A DNA stretch of 64,000 bases from Bdellovibrionaceae bacterium UBA2339 (GTDB lineage: Bacteria > Bdellovibrionota > Bdellovibrionia > Bdellovibrionales > JAMPXM01), in NCBI GenBank assembly GCA_002344785.1, contig DDUL01000003.1, forward strand, positions 1 to 64,000, written 5' to 3'. Shown piece after piece: positions 16,055-24,977 of the stretch (its first letter is position 1; every line of letters begins with the position of its first letter). Position numbers and translations under genes: made by a program. The notes below the pieces were generated by a model. The model was not told where the DNA came from and did not search any database. It saw only the letters and a program-made list of their open reading frames with translations.

Positions 16055-17134
16055 TCAGTTGGCCTTTGTGTTCTGAATTTCGGCGATCAGCTCCGGCGTG
16101 AATACAGATTCAAACTCCTTGTAAACCGGACGCGTCTTTTCACGCATCTTCTCCACTTCGCTGGCCGGCAGACGAACAACTTTCACGCCCGACTTGGCGA
16201 ACGAAGAACGAAGCTGAGCTTCGTCCGTCAGCGAATCTTCGCGCTCAGCTCGCGCCGCCGCGACCGCCGCGCGCTCGACGATGCCTTGATGCTCGGGCGA
16301 GAGCTGCTTAAAGAAGCTTCCGTTCATCAGCATCGTCGTCAAAAACAAGCTGTGCTGAGTGTCGTTCATGATCGGCGTCGCTTTCTGTTGAGCGTCGTCA
16401 AAGCGAGCGATCGTCGTTTCTGCGGCGATGATCGAACCCTTCTTCACCTGCTCAATGCCCTCATCATGCGGCATCGGAACGGGCTTCGCGCCCAGCTGTC
16501 TAAACGTCGCTTGCGCCACCGGGTTCGGTGAAGTGCGAATCGCCATGCCTTTGAAGTCCTCGACACTCGCAATGCCTCTTTCGCGCGAAGAAATCACGCG
16601 ATAGCCGCCCGAGTAGGTGAACGCAAAGGCCTTCATCTTCGCGCGATCCAAGCGCGCCAAAAGGCGCTGACCAATCGGTCCCTCGAGGACGGCTTGTGCA
16701 TGCGCATGATCGCGGAACAAAAAGGGCAGATCCAAAACCCAAATCTTTTTATCTAGGCCACCCAGTTCAGAAGTGTAGGTCTGAGTCATCTCCGCCCGAC
16801 CTGTCTGGACGAGCTTAACGTCATTGATCAGTCCATTTTGCATGAAGCTTGCGTCCACTTTGTACTTCTTCGCATACTCAGTCGCCGTCAAAACTTCAAC
16901 GCGAAGCGAACCTTTAGATTCTCGCTCCACTTGTTCTTTGAACTGCTTGGCTGCGCGTTCAAAAACGCGGACCGGCTCATGCGCCAGCACCCAGCGGATC
17001 GTCTTTGGTGTGAGTGCACTCGGTGCCGATTTATCGGCCGAGGCCACTGAGCCACTCATGCCGACAGCAAACAGCGCCGTGAGTAACCCCATTGCCTTTG
17101 GCCACATCGCTGAAAAATTCTTTGTCGATGTCAT
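16055..17134 (-). CDS. TRAP transporter substrate-binding protein (DctP family)
   Basis: The 359-residue protein has a signal peptide (MGLLTALFAVGMSGSVASA) and the DctP fold: KTIRWVLAHEPVRVFERAAKQFKEQVERES at the start and the conserved KAFAFTYSGGYRVISSRERGIAS with the FKGMAIRTSPNP block that binds a carboxylate. These proteins deliver organic acids to a DctQM permease. No DctQ or DctM gene is within the window, so this is an orphan binding protein or works with a distant permease. It is a single-gene unit with its own terminator. The ATG is preceded by a purine-rich AAGGTAGGGG. Confidence 0.87.
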   Translation of the reverse strand: MTSTKNFSAMWPKAMGLLTALFAVGMSGSVASADKSAPSALTPKTIRWVLAHEPVRVFERAAKQFKEQVERESKGSLRVEVLTATEYAKKYKVDASFMQNGLINDVKLVQTGRAEMTQTYTSELGGLDKKIWVLDLPFLFRDHAHAQAVLEGPIGQRLLARLDRAKMKAFAFTYSGGYRVISSRERGIASVEDFKGMAIRTSPNPVAQATFRQLGAKPVPMPHDEGIEQVKKGSIIAAETTIARFDDAQQKATPIMNDTQHSLFLTTMLMNGSFFKQLSPEHQGIVERAAVAAARAEREDSLTDEAQLRSSFAKSGVKVVRLPASEVEKMREKTRPVYKEFESVFTPELIAEIQNTKAN

Positions 17135-17485
17135 TTCCCCTACCTTCCTGACTTTAGATCACGTGCATTCCGTAACAAAACACCATTCGTGCGCATTCGG
17201 CTTCCCTGCTCAGCCCACGCAAATGCTCCAACAGTTTCTTCACATTTACTCTGACAAATCAGTATCTTAGAATCGCCTTCTATTATGGACACAAGATGCC
17301 GGAAACTGCCAAGAATCTTTGCAGTTCAACCTCGACTTTGACTCAAGCTGAGATCACTTCCTCAAGTCAAAAATGTTTCCGGCTGAGGCACGGCCAAAGT
17401 CCAGGATGATCTCAGTACTCTTTATTCTCAATTCCCAAGGGCAATTCACTTGGCCGACCATACCGGTGCAATTCAAACTGCAAGC
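17135..17485. other. Intergenic region between divergent genes
   Basis: This stretch separates the DctP-like gene from the pentapeptide protein gene and should hold both promoters. The only clear structure is a 9-bp inverted repeat, GCCGGAAAC at 17298-17306 and GTTTCCGGC at 17375-17383, about 70 bp apart. No convincing promoter pair or small gene was seen. Confidence 0.4.
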
Positions 17486-18187
17486 ATGCTCAGCCCATGT
17501 CTCAATTTGGTTCGCCACATTTTGATTCAACCTCGCTCCGCCAAGGCTTGGCGCGCGCTTCTGACAATTGCGGCAATTGCTTTTCTTCAAGTCGAAACCT
17601 CGTGGGCGGCCCAGAGCCTATTTCAGCAAGCCCTTCAGCGCTTTGATCGCTTAACTAAAAAATGTCATCAGAGAGCTGCATCGCCGGAATGGGAAATTTG
17701 CTCGGAGATCATCAACACAAGTTTCTCAGGACGCGAACTTCGTTTGCTTGAGGCCTATGGCCTCAGGCTCAAGCAAGTCCAACTTCACACAATCACTATG
17801 GACAGAGTCGACAACTCCTATCAGCTCTGGAGCGCAGTCAAGATCTCTCAGTCCCGAATCGACGGAAGTGTCTTCATGCGCACACAGTTTCACGATGTCG
17901 AATTTCAAGACCTCAAGATTCGACACTCCAAGTTTATGTTCGCCCAGTTTAAAAATTGCCGTTTTCAAGATGTCGAACTGGAGCGCGTGAGTCTGCGCGG
18001 GGCAAATTTTGAGAGTTGTGAGTTTATCAATACGACGTGCATCGACTGCATGGTCGATGAGTCCACTTGGCCGCAGGCGATTCGAAATTCAAAGGGCGAA
18101 ATTCAGTTGTTGGATCGTTCGGGGAAAACTCAACGAGCCGCAAGATCTAAGGTCCCTAGCGAAGATCCGTCCGGCGATGAGCTTTGA
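17486..18187 (+). CDS. Exported pentapeptide-repeat-like protein
   Basis: A protein of about 233 residues with a basic N-region and hydrophobic signal (ALLTIAAIAFLQVETSWA). The middle has quadrilateral beta-helix pentapeptide repeats, best seen in SRIDGSVFMRTQFHDVEFQD and RVSLRGANFESCEFINTTCI, where every fifth residue is Phe, Leu or similar. Such repeats make a stiff rod used for protein contact; the role here is unknown. The tail after the repeats is polar. The ATG at 17486 was chosen; a TTG at 17450 with AAGG upstream is an alternative that lengthens the N-region. It may be co-transcribed with the rhodanese-like gene 100 bp downstream. Confidence 0.7.
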   Translation: MLSPCLNLVRHILIQPRSAKAWRALLTIAAIAFLQVETSWAAQSLFQQALQRFDRLTKKCHQRAASPEWEICSEIINTSFSGRELRLLEAYGLRLKQVQLHTITMDRVDNSYQLWSAVKISQSRIDGSVFMRTQFHDVEFQDLKIRHSKFMFAQFKNCRFQDVELERVSLRGANFESCEFINTTCIDCMVDESTWPQAIRNSKGEIQLLDRSGKTQRAARSKVPSEDPSGDEL

Positions 18188-18298
18188 GGGGCGACGGCCG
18201 CTCCGGCTTAGACGTTGGGGCTATTGAAATCGGCGAACAATGTCGGCTAACCTGATGGAGTTCAGCCAACATGCGATTGCCGAGGAGAGGTGCTGCCC

Positions 18299-19624
18299 AT
18301 GCAAAATGAGAAACAACGCTCCACTTTCGCTTCGCTAAAACGTTCTGGAAAACTTAAAGCCTTAAGCCAGGCCGGTCGGATCAAGATCGTCGAGGCCGTC
18401 TTACTCTTGCTCATTCTTGGCAGTCTCGGATTAATCGGCCGCGCACTCTGGCTCAAAAACGCCGCCCGGCAAGCAGCACGAGCTCCGCAAATCGAAGTTT
18501 CCAAAGAGCAGGCCTCGCCTTTTGAGTTGCAACAACAGAACATGTTGTTGCTTTCCTTCCTGCGCCTTCAAAAAGTCGACGAGATGCTCGGCAGCTACAC
18601 GCCATTCAGCGATGCCGAATGGAGTCGAATCACGCAGTCCACATTTATGTTGGAGCGACAAGTCCAACAAGCACCGGGTTGCACCAAATACACTTCCAAT
18701 GCCAACAAGCAAACCTATTGGACCTTAGGGAAGAAACAGGCGGAACTGCTTCAGGCTGGTCAGTCGATTTTGATTTTGAGCGCCACGTCCAACAAGTGTT
18801 TCGCGATCGGGCATGAGGGACCAATTTATCTTTTCCCCTATGAGAATAGCCAGCCCGCCGTTGTCCCCTTAGGACAAGTTAAGGTGGAACATGTTTTCAC
18901 CATGTCTTTAGAAGAGGCGAATGAGGAGAATGCGAATCTCTTGCGAATTCCAATTCAAGATCTGAGACTCATGCTCGACTTCCCCAACCGCAAGGCGGAG
19001 CACAAGTCGACGTTTGTTCGCCTGAAACTGATCGCCCGCGCGCCGAACTTTGATCCGAAAGCTGATCCCGTTCCTCCGCCGAGCGTACTCCCTCGCTTTA
19101 AGCGTCTGACGGTGCCAGTTCTCCGGCAATTGGTGCAAGAACGAAGGCGCGACCCCAAGGCGTCTAAGAACATCATCGTCATGGACTTCCGAAGCGCCGA
19201 AGAGAGTGCCGAGTCGCTGCTTTATCACCCCGATTTTGACAAATACAATTTCATGTTCTTTGGTCGCGCGAGTTTTGAAAACCCAGCGGCCACGGATTTA
19301 GGCCGACACTTTGATCCGCGCACGACTTACGAGAGCCTTCTCAAGTCTAAGCTCACCTTGGACTTTCCACCTCAATACCAGGCGATCAACTCGTCCATTC
19401 TCATGGTGGGTGCCGATGAACTCGACGCGCGTCCCTACTGGGCGATCTTGCGACTCATTCAAGAGCACAATCAAAACAACATTTACTGGGTTCACCAAGG
19501 TGGCGAGTGGCTCGCATCTCAAATCAGCCGCATGCGCTCTCAGCAAAAAGATCGCCGAGGCAAAGCCTCCCCGATTGATCTGGCCCCTTCGGCCACTGAG
19601 GACAGCGATGAGGCCGACGAATAA
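18299..19624 (+). CDS. Membrane-anchored protein with a degenerate rhodanese-like domain
   Basis: The 441-residue protein has a single transmembrane helix near residues 32-50 (IVEAVLLLLILGSLGLIGRAL) and a large periplasmic part of unknown fold. The last third reads like a rhodanese domain: NIIVMDFRSAEESAES, then ILMVGADELDARPYWAILRL and NIYWVHQGGEWLASQI. The loop that carries the catalytic Cys in active rhodaneses reads VGADELDARPYW and has none, so sulfur transfer is not expected. A binding or scaffold role is more likely. The ATG at 18299 has GGAGAGG 8 bases upstream. Confidence 0.7.
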   Translation: MQNEKQRSTFASLKRSGKLKALSQAGRIKIVEAVLLLLILGSLGLIGRALWLKNAARQAARAPQIEVSKEQASPFELQQQNMLLLSFLRLQKVDEMLGSYTPFSDAEWSRITQSTFMLERQVQQAPGCTKYTSNANKQTYWTLGKKQAELLQAGQSILILSATSNKCFAIGHEGPIYLFPYENSQPAVVPLGQVKVEHVFTMSLEEANEENANLLRIPIQDLRLMLDFPNRKAEHKSTFVRLKLIARAPNFDPKADPVPPPSVLPRFKRLTVPVLRQLVQERRRDPKASKNIIVMDFRSAEESAESLLYHPDFDKYNFMFFGRASFENPAATDLGRHFDPRTTYESLLKSKLTLDFPPQYQAINSSILMVGADELDARPYWAILRLIQEHNQNNIYWVHQGGEWLASQISRMRSQQKDRRGKASPIDLAPSATEDSDEADE

Positions 19625-19648
19625 AATCAGCTGACGGCGGCGCGCGGA

Positions 19649-20407
19649 TCAAACCGCGCGCTGAAACTCCATGGCCCACTCGCCTAGAGTTTCCATCAGC
19701 ACGAAAATTCCCACGCCGAGAAAACAGATCAAATAGAGAATACTGTAGAGCTCAACGATTCGGAAATTGTCCCAAGCCGCCCAAAGCATGACGCCAAGAC
19801 CTTGGCGAGTCATCATCATCTCCGTCACCACCATGAGCACCAAGGCATAGCTGGATCCAAGTTTAAGCCCCTGCACAAAGTCGGGAACCAGACCGGGCAA
19901 GCTGACAAAACGCAAAGTGTGCCAGCGGCTCAATCGCAAATTGCGAGCGAGGGGTAAGTAGCCAGCGGCCTCGAGACGATGAAAACCCGCGAGCACAGTG
20001 GCGAGGATCAAGCTCAGAGCGCCCAGGGCAATCAGCGCCACATGGGCCGCGCCATCGATGCCGAACAACAAAAGGAACATCGGAAAAATCGCCGACTTAG
20101 GAAGCGGGTAGAGAAGTCCCGCGCAGGCGTTGAGAAAGCCTCTTGCCCAACCCCAAAGACTGGCAAGAACAATCAAGGCGAGGCTGATGCCCACCGCCAA
20201 CCCAAGCCCCATACCCCATCGCGAGAGACTCGCGCGAAGATGCTCGCGAAACAAAGCTTGATCCGCGAGATCCGATAGATGCGATAGAACACGCGAAGGT
20301 GCTGGAAAAAATCTCGCATCCCAACTTGCCCATTGCACGCCAAGCTCCAACACGACGAGCAGCAAAATCAAAAGCCCTAGTCCGGCCCAAGCGCTTTTGG
20401 CTTTCAT
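19649..20407 (-). CDS. ABC transporter permease (SsuC/TauC-like)
   Basis: The 252-residue protein has about six transmembrane helices and the permease coupling region near residues 150-190 (GFHRLEAAGYLPLARNLRLS, then LPGLVPDFVQGLKLGSSYAL), which is characteristic of the sulfonate/taurine/nitrate importer class. Its start overlaps the end of the HTTM gene by 4 bp (ATGA). No ATPase or binding protein lies beside it, but both partners of the same class sit at 9.5-11.5 kb with no permease, so the three may form one importer. That pairing is inference. Confidence 0.85.
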   Translation of the reverse strand: MKAKSAWAGLGLLILLLVVLELGVQWASWDARFFPAPSRVLSHLSDLADQALFREHLRASLSRWGMGLGLAVGISLALIVLASLWGWARGFLNACAGLLYPLPKSAIFPMFLLLFGIDGAAHVALIALGALSLILATVLAGFHRLEAAGYLPLARNLRLSRWHTLRFVSLPGLVPDFVQGLKLGSSYALVLMVVTEMMMTRQGLGVMLWAAWDNFRIVELYSILYLICFLGVGIFVLMETLGEWAMEFQRAV

Positions 20408-21405
20408 CGACTCACTCCGCGTGCAGGCTTTCGATGTCTTCGCATCAAAAACTTTTCATGCAGTCCTTCAAGCCACTTCGGATCAAGGAACAACAAATAA
20501 GCCGACATCATGGTGAGCGAGAAAAACCAAAGCCCCATCGTCAGGCCAATGCCGAGGTGCAATCCCCAACCGACGATGACGGTCCACTTGCGCGTCCCCT
20601 TCCACCACAAAGTCAGAGGCGCGTAGATCTCAAACAGCACCGTCCCCCACGTCATCAGCCCAATGAGCGCCGGCCACGCGCGCAAGAAACTCAGATCAAA
20701 CATCATCAGCTGTTCGTTCCCCAGAACTTGCCAAAGAGCGGTCTGATCCCACCACTCCTTGCCCTTGAGTTTTTCAAATCCGGTGTACGCATAGATCAAA
20801 CACAGCTGCACCTGCAGCATGCGCCAACCCACACTTTGCCACAGGCGATCCCACTGCGATTGACCAAGCTCGGACAAAGCCTGAGGTCGCAGAGGTTTCA
20901 ATCGCTGGCCTCCGCCCATGAAGATCAGCGCAAACAAGAAGAATCCCGACACGATATCGGCCCCGTACACGATGGAGTAGTTCTTCTGCACCAGTGCGGA
21001 GTGCGCGACAAAGGCGATGAGCGCCATCCAGCGAACGCGAACTCCCAAGATCAATAACACAATCGAGACCAGCAGCGCGCCCTGCCAAAGCCAAACTCCG
21101 GTCCAGGTTTCAGGAGCCAGCGACCAGAGCGGTCGAAAATATTCCGGCAAAAGCTCAGTCGCTGAAGTGGCCGGCACGCCGCTGTCTGGTCCGAAGTAGT
21201 CCGCGGCGTAAATCGCTCGCAATGACACATTCACCAAATACGTCAGACCAAACATCCAACGAAAAAGCGAGATCGCTAAACGCGGATCCCCACCGCCCGC
21301 ACGAAGCGCCCAAATTTCCCACGCCGAACCCAAATTCCAAAGGCCGACACAGAATGAGGAAGAGGCACTTCGCGCGGCTTCAGAAAATTGCGAGAGGAGC
21401 TTCAT
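20404..21405 (-). CDS. HTTM-domain membrane protein
   Basis: A polytopic protein of about 333 residues with the horizontally transferred transmembrane (HTTM) domain: FRWMFGLTYLVNVSLRA at the start, VQKNYSIVYGADIVSGF, and YAYTGFEKLKGKEWWDQTALWQ. HTTM proteins are relatives of vitamin K-dependent gamma-carboxylase; bacterial members have no settled function. The start ATG at 21405 overlaps the previous stop (ATGA) and the next gene overlaps its stop, so it is tightly coupled to the unknown protein upstream and the permease downstream. Confidence 0.8.
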   Translation of the reverse strand: MKLLSQFSEAARSASSSFCVGLWNLGSAWEIWALRAGGGDPRLAISLFRWMFGLTYLVNVSLRAIYAADYFGPDSGVPATSATELLPEYFRPLWSLAPETWTGVWLWQGALLVSIVLLILGVRVRWMALIAFVAHSALVQKNYSIVYGADIVSGFFLFALIFMGGGQRLKPLRPQALSELGQSQWDRLWQSVGWRMLQVQLCLIYAYTGFEKLKGKEWWDQTALWQVLGNEQLMMFDLSFLRAWPALIGLMTWGTVLFEIYAPLTLWWKGTRKWTVIVGWGLHLGIGLTMGLWFFSLTMMSAYLLFLDPKWLEGLHEKFLMRRHRKPARGVSR

Positions 21406-22010
21406 GGCGTCGCCTCGGCTCGATCGCACTCATGTCGTTGAGGCGGAAAAGTTTTTCGCTCGCCAAAATCGCTAAACTGCGACTGATCGACATTCGACAA
21501 GCGAGCTGAATCCAGGGATTCGAGCTCCTTCACCACTTGTCGAGTGGTGATGAACGCGGCCTCGGGGTGCCGGCGACACAGCACCGGCACGAGGTACTTG
21601 GCCAAACGCTCAGGATCCAGAGCAAAGTAGCGCATCGAATACAGACGTCGTGAGTAGGAGTCGCTCCAGCCAAAGCCTTCGCGCTTTTCGGGAACGTAGT
21701 GGGCCTCCGCAGACTCGACGCCGTCGGCATCTTCAATCACATACTCGAGGTAAAACGTGGGGCTAGGACCTGGCGAGAAAAACTGCCAGGTGGTGTTGAA
21801 GCCCAACTGATTCACATAGGCGCGGAAATAGGGTGAGAACTCGCGAACAAGAATCGAGTTCCCCATTGGAAACAAAGTCACAGCTGCAAAATGGTAGAGC
21901 AAGAACCCAGAAGCGGCGAACTTAAGCGCGCCCGTCGGCGTCGCGATCACGTCCTTCAACTTCCGAATCATCTGCATCCATGTCATCGAATCCGGCGGCT
22001 TCGGTGTCAT
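21402..22010 (-). CDS. Membrane-anchored unknown protein, partner of HTTM
   Basis: A protein of about 202 residues or slightly fewer, with one hydrophobic helix (FAASGFLLYHFAAVTLFPMG) and a globular part that includes NTTWQFFSPGPSPTFYLEYV. A short anchored protein of this kind (FFSP motif after the helix) is commonly encoded beside HTTM genes; the function is not known. Its 5' end overlaps the 3' end of scpB by up to 89 bp in another frame. Several ATGs between 22010 and 21971 are possible, and no ribosome-binding site picks one. Confidence 0.65.
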   Translation of the reverse strand: MTPKPPDSMTWMQMIRKLKDVIATPTGALKFAASGFLLYHFAAVTLFPMGNSILVREFSPYFRAYVNQLGFNTTWQFFSPGPSPTFYLEYVIEDADGVESAEAHYVPEKREGFGWSDSYSRRLYSMRYFALDPERLAKYLVPVLCRRHPEAAFITTRQVVKELESLDSARLSNVDQSQFSDFGERKTFPPQRHECDRAEATP

Positions 22011-23559
22011 CGTAATCCATTTTCGCGGTCAGTTCGTCGATCTGGTCATCGTTCTGGTCATCGATTTGGTCATCGATTTGGTCGTCGGCCACGTTCCCCT
22101 GTTCCAAATCGTCGACGGATTCCGCCAGCATGTCACCTTTTTCAGCGAGACTTGCTGCTGAAGTCTCCGACGCCTCACCCACAGTCGCCTCAGAACCCGA
22201 GGCCTCATCCTCAACAATGACCTGCGAGACAGCTTGTCCCGCTTCAGCCGCTTGCGCAGCCCGCTCAAGCTGAGCTTCGTAGCGTGAAAGCCAACGCGCA
22301 TCTTTACCTTCGAGGCTCTCGCCAATCGCCAGCCGCTCTCGGAGATCTTGAGCACGTTCGCGATCGCGCTCGGAACGCTGCCTCAGCTTTTCTTGCTCGA
22401 AAAACTCCGAGGTCGTGTCGATCACCTGCAGGGTCTTGGAGATTTCCTCCAACTCCTCTTCGCCTTCGGAATAAGTGCCCTTCACCTCATTCGACATGGC
22501 CGATGTCAGATCGGAGAGCTTCTCTTTATCCTCATCCGCCTCATCGCCGATGCCATCGGGGAGCAATTCATCAATTTCCGAAAGCGTTGGAAGTTCTTTG
22601 AGATTCCTCAGGCCGAAAATCTCCAAGAACTTCCGCGTGGTCAGATAGGTCATCGGCTTGCCCGGCAATTCGGACTTTTCGCCAAAGTTCACCAAGCCAC
22701 GATCCATGAGCGCACGCAAAAGATGCCCGGACTCCACGCCACGAATCTGATCCACTTCACCTTTGGTGATCGGCTGTTTGTAAGCCACAATCGCCATCAC
22801 TTCGAGCGCTGGTCCAGAGAGTCGGAACGGACGAACCTTCGCCAAGCGTTTGAGATACTCGGTGTTGTCGATCTTCGTGCGCAACTGATAGCCGCCATGG
22901 ATCTCTTCCAGCGTGACACCTCGCTGTGAGCTGGCATATTCGCTCGCCAACAAATCCAACGCCTGCTGAATGTCTTTGGTGCGAATGTTGGAACCTTTGA
23001 AGAGTTGCCTCATCGTCGCTACCGACACTGGTTTGTCGGTCGAAAACAGCAAGGACTCGAGCACAGACACCAATCGATCGTGTTCGATGAATTCGCGAGC
23101 CTCCTCGGCTTCAGCTTCCGAATCTTCATCGGCCTCGATCATCGTCGGCTCTTCAAGTCCCAGAATGGGAAGCTGCTCGCTTTCACCCACCATCATCCGG
23201 CTCTCCGGCGCAATCTCAAGCCACGAGGCTTCGCCCGACTCTTCAGCCGATCCACCCGCGCCGCTTGCCAGATCCTTCTCGGCATTTTGCGCGACAGTTT
23301 CCGCGACGTCGGCCGCAAGCTTCTGCAATCTCTCCAACTGCTCCGATTGTTCCGACTCGGAAGTCATCGCGGGCGAAAGCTCATAGGGAGCCGCCGCGCC
23401 GTCGATGAAATCGAGATCCGCCAATGCAAAAGCCGCCGACTCCGTGGCGGAAAGCACATTCGCATTCGTCGCAGAATCATGCTGGTTCGCCTCATCCGAG
23501 GATGACTTCGCGTCGAGGTGATCATTCGCAGGCTTTTGATCTTTGATGATTTCGCTCAC
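21922..23559 (-). CDS. scpB: Segregation and condensation protein B, with long extensions
   Basis: ScpB joins ScpA and SMC in the condensin complex that compacts and segregates the chromosome. The winged-helix core is clear (DRLVSVLESLLFSTDKPVS, then LSGPALEVMAIVAYKQPITK and IRGVESGHLLRALMDRGLV). The protein is 545 residues, against about 200 for typical ScpB. An acidic N-terminal region of about 150 residues and an acidic, coiled-coil-prone C-terminal region of about 200 residues explain the difference. The far C-terminus contains a DDQI-type repeat encoded by a 12-bp tandem repeat. The start overlaps scpA by 4 bp. Confidence 0.9.
   Translation of the reverse strand: MSEIIKDQKPANDHLDAKSSSDEANQHDSATNANVLSATESAAFALADLDFIDGAAAPYELSPAMTSESEQSEQLERLQKLAADVAETVAQNAEKDLASGAGGSAEESGEASWLEIAPESRMMVGESEQLPILGLEEPTMIEADEDSEAEAEEAREFIEHDRLVSVLESLLFSTDKPVSVATMRQLFKGSNIRTKDIQQALDLLASEYASSQRGVTLEEIHGGYQLRTKIDNTEYLKRLAKVRPFRLSGPALEVMAIVAYKQPITKGEVDQIRGVESGHLLRALMDRGLVNFGEKSELPGKPMTYLTTRKFLEIFGLRNLKELPTLSEIDELLPDGIGDEADEDKEKLSDLTSAMSNEVKGTYSEGEEELEEISKTLQVIDTTSEFFEQEKLRQRSERDRERAQDLRERLAIGESLEGKDARWLSRYEAQLERAAQAAEAGQAVSQVIVEDEASGSEATVGEASETSAASLAEKGDMLAESVDDLEQGNVADDQIDDQIDDQNDDQIDELTAKMDYDDTEAAGFDDMDADDSEVEGRDRDADGRA
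22043..22090. repeat. 12-bp tandem repeat inside scpB
   Basis: Four units of TGGTCATCGATT, the first and last with changes, encode repeated Asp-Asp-Gln-Ile on the minus strand. The unit is a multiple of three, so copy-number change would lengthen or shorten the acidic tail without a frameshift. Confidence 0.8.
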
Positions 23560-24803
23560 GATTCCACCTCCGGCAAAATTGGCGATTCAGAAATTTCAGC
23601 GGCCGTCCCTAAGTCAGCGACAAAAATCTCGCCATCCTTGTTCGCCGCTTCACTTGGCAAGCTCTCTAAAGTTTCAACATGAGTCTCAGCAAGCACCTCG
23701 GCCTCAGGCATGGCAACCGCCACATCCAAAGCCTCAAGACCCAGCTCGCGCTCAGCTTCAGTCAACTCAGCTTCAAGCTCTTGATCCAACTCCATGGCCA
23801 CGGCCTGCCGAGCAGCTTCCAAGGACGCATCATGCTCCGGCAAAGGCTCATCACTCGAGGCCGCGGCCATGACCGTGTCGACAAAGTGCTGCTGAGGCGA
23901 AGCTGCGACATCGTCGGCCTCTCCCGAGAGATCCACCTGCAAAGAAGTTTGTCCCGAAAGAAGCTCCTGCTCGGCCGCCTCTTGGATGATGCTGGCGGCC
24001 ACCGCCTCAGCATCTTGCGCGTCGAACTCTTGCACGCGCTCCAGCACGTTGCGCTCAATCTGCTTTTTGGTTTCGATGTGAATGTCGCCATAGGTTTCAT
24101 TCTGAAAGAGTGAAACAAATCCCAGACGACCCAATTCCAGCATGGACAAAAAGGTGATCAACAGCTGATGGCGCATCGGTGCTTCGCCGACATGCAAAAG
24201 ATCGCGGAGCAACACCCGAGCTCCGACCAACAATCGATCCTTGATCATCATCACTCGCCCTGCGATGGACTCGGTCTTCGGACGAACACGATGCACCAGT
24301 CGATCGGCCTTACGCATCGCTCGTCGGTAAGCCGCGATCAGACCGAACAGTCCGTTCTCACCCTGCTCGACATCAATGATGATGCCGCCATCTTCGTCAC
24401 TACGAAGATCTTCTCGCAAGCCACGCGCCCACACATCGCGGTTCAAAAGCGGACGATCATAGAGCTTCTTCGCCGCCTCTTGGTACATCTGATAATCGAG
24501 CAGCTTTTGCACGAGTTCACGGCGCGGATCTTCAGCTTCAACGACCTCACCCTGTTCATCGTATTGCGGGAGTAACAAACGCGATTTGATGTGAATGAGC
24601 GTCGCCGCCATGGCGACGAATTCACCGGCCACTTCAAGATCCAGCTCTTTCATCAAGCGAATGTGCTCGAGATACTGCTTGGTGATGTGATGAATATTGA
24701 TGTTGAAGATATCCATCTCTTCCTTGCGGATGAGATAGAGCAAGAGGGCCAATGGGCCTTCAAAATGCGGGAGCTGCACAAGATAGCGCGGCGAGCCGAA
24801 CAT
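23556..24803 (-). CDS. scpA: Segregation and condensation protein A, with acidic tail
   Basis: ScpA is the kleisin that bridges SMC heads. The N-terminal kleisin region is strongly conserved (YLVQLPHFEGPLALLLYLIR, then DIFNINIHHITKQYLEHI and LDLEVAGEFVAMAATLIHIK), and the C-terminal winged helix is seen around MRHQLLITFLSMLELGRLGF. At 415 residues it is longer than the usual 250; the extra is an acidic low-complexity tail of about 140 residues. It is followed by scpB with a 4-bp overlap. A 174-bp gap separates it from trpS upstream and may hold its own promoter. Confidence 0.9.
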   Translation of the reverse strand: MFGSPRYLVQLPHFEGPLALLLYLIRKEEMDIFNINIHHITKQYLEHIRLMKELDLEVAGEFVAMAATLIHIKSRLLLPQYDEQGEVVEAEDPRRELVQKLLDYQMYQEAAKKLYDRPLLNRDVWARGLREDLRSDEDGGIIIDVEQGENGLFGLIAAYRRAMRKADRLVHRVRPKTESIAGRVMMIKDRLLVGARVLLRDLLHVGEAPMRHQLLITFLSMLELGRLGFVSLFQNETYGDIHIETKKQIERNVLERVQEFDAQDAEAVAASIIQEAAEQELLSGQTSLQVDLSGEADDVAASPQQHFVDTVMAAASSDEPLPEHDASLEAARQAVAMELDQELEAELTEAERELGLEALDVAVAMPEAEVLAETHVETLESLPSEAANKDGEIFVADLGTAAEISESPILPEVES

Positions 24804-24977
24804 GGATGGAATTCCCCCTCAAGCCCGAATCAAAACAAGGCCGAAGGTCCAGTTCAACAATTCTTTTTAAGTTGCTCGAAGAGTCGGCACTAAACCCTTA
24901 TGCCGATTGGATTTCAGAGCCGTTGGCCTCGGCCAAAGAGGGGTTGCGTCAATTTCCTATTCGTTGAGCAGATCGGC

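Noticed and set aside
24923..24936. TTGGCC/GGCCAA inverted repeat before scpA as an operator
   Set aside because: Six-base GC-rich arms are common by chance here and no linked regulator gene or promoter was seen.
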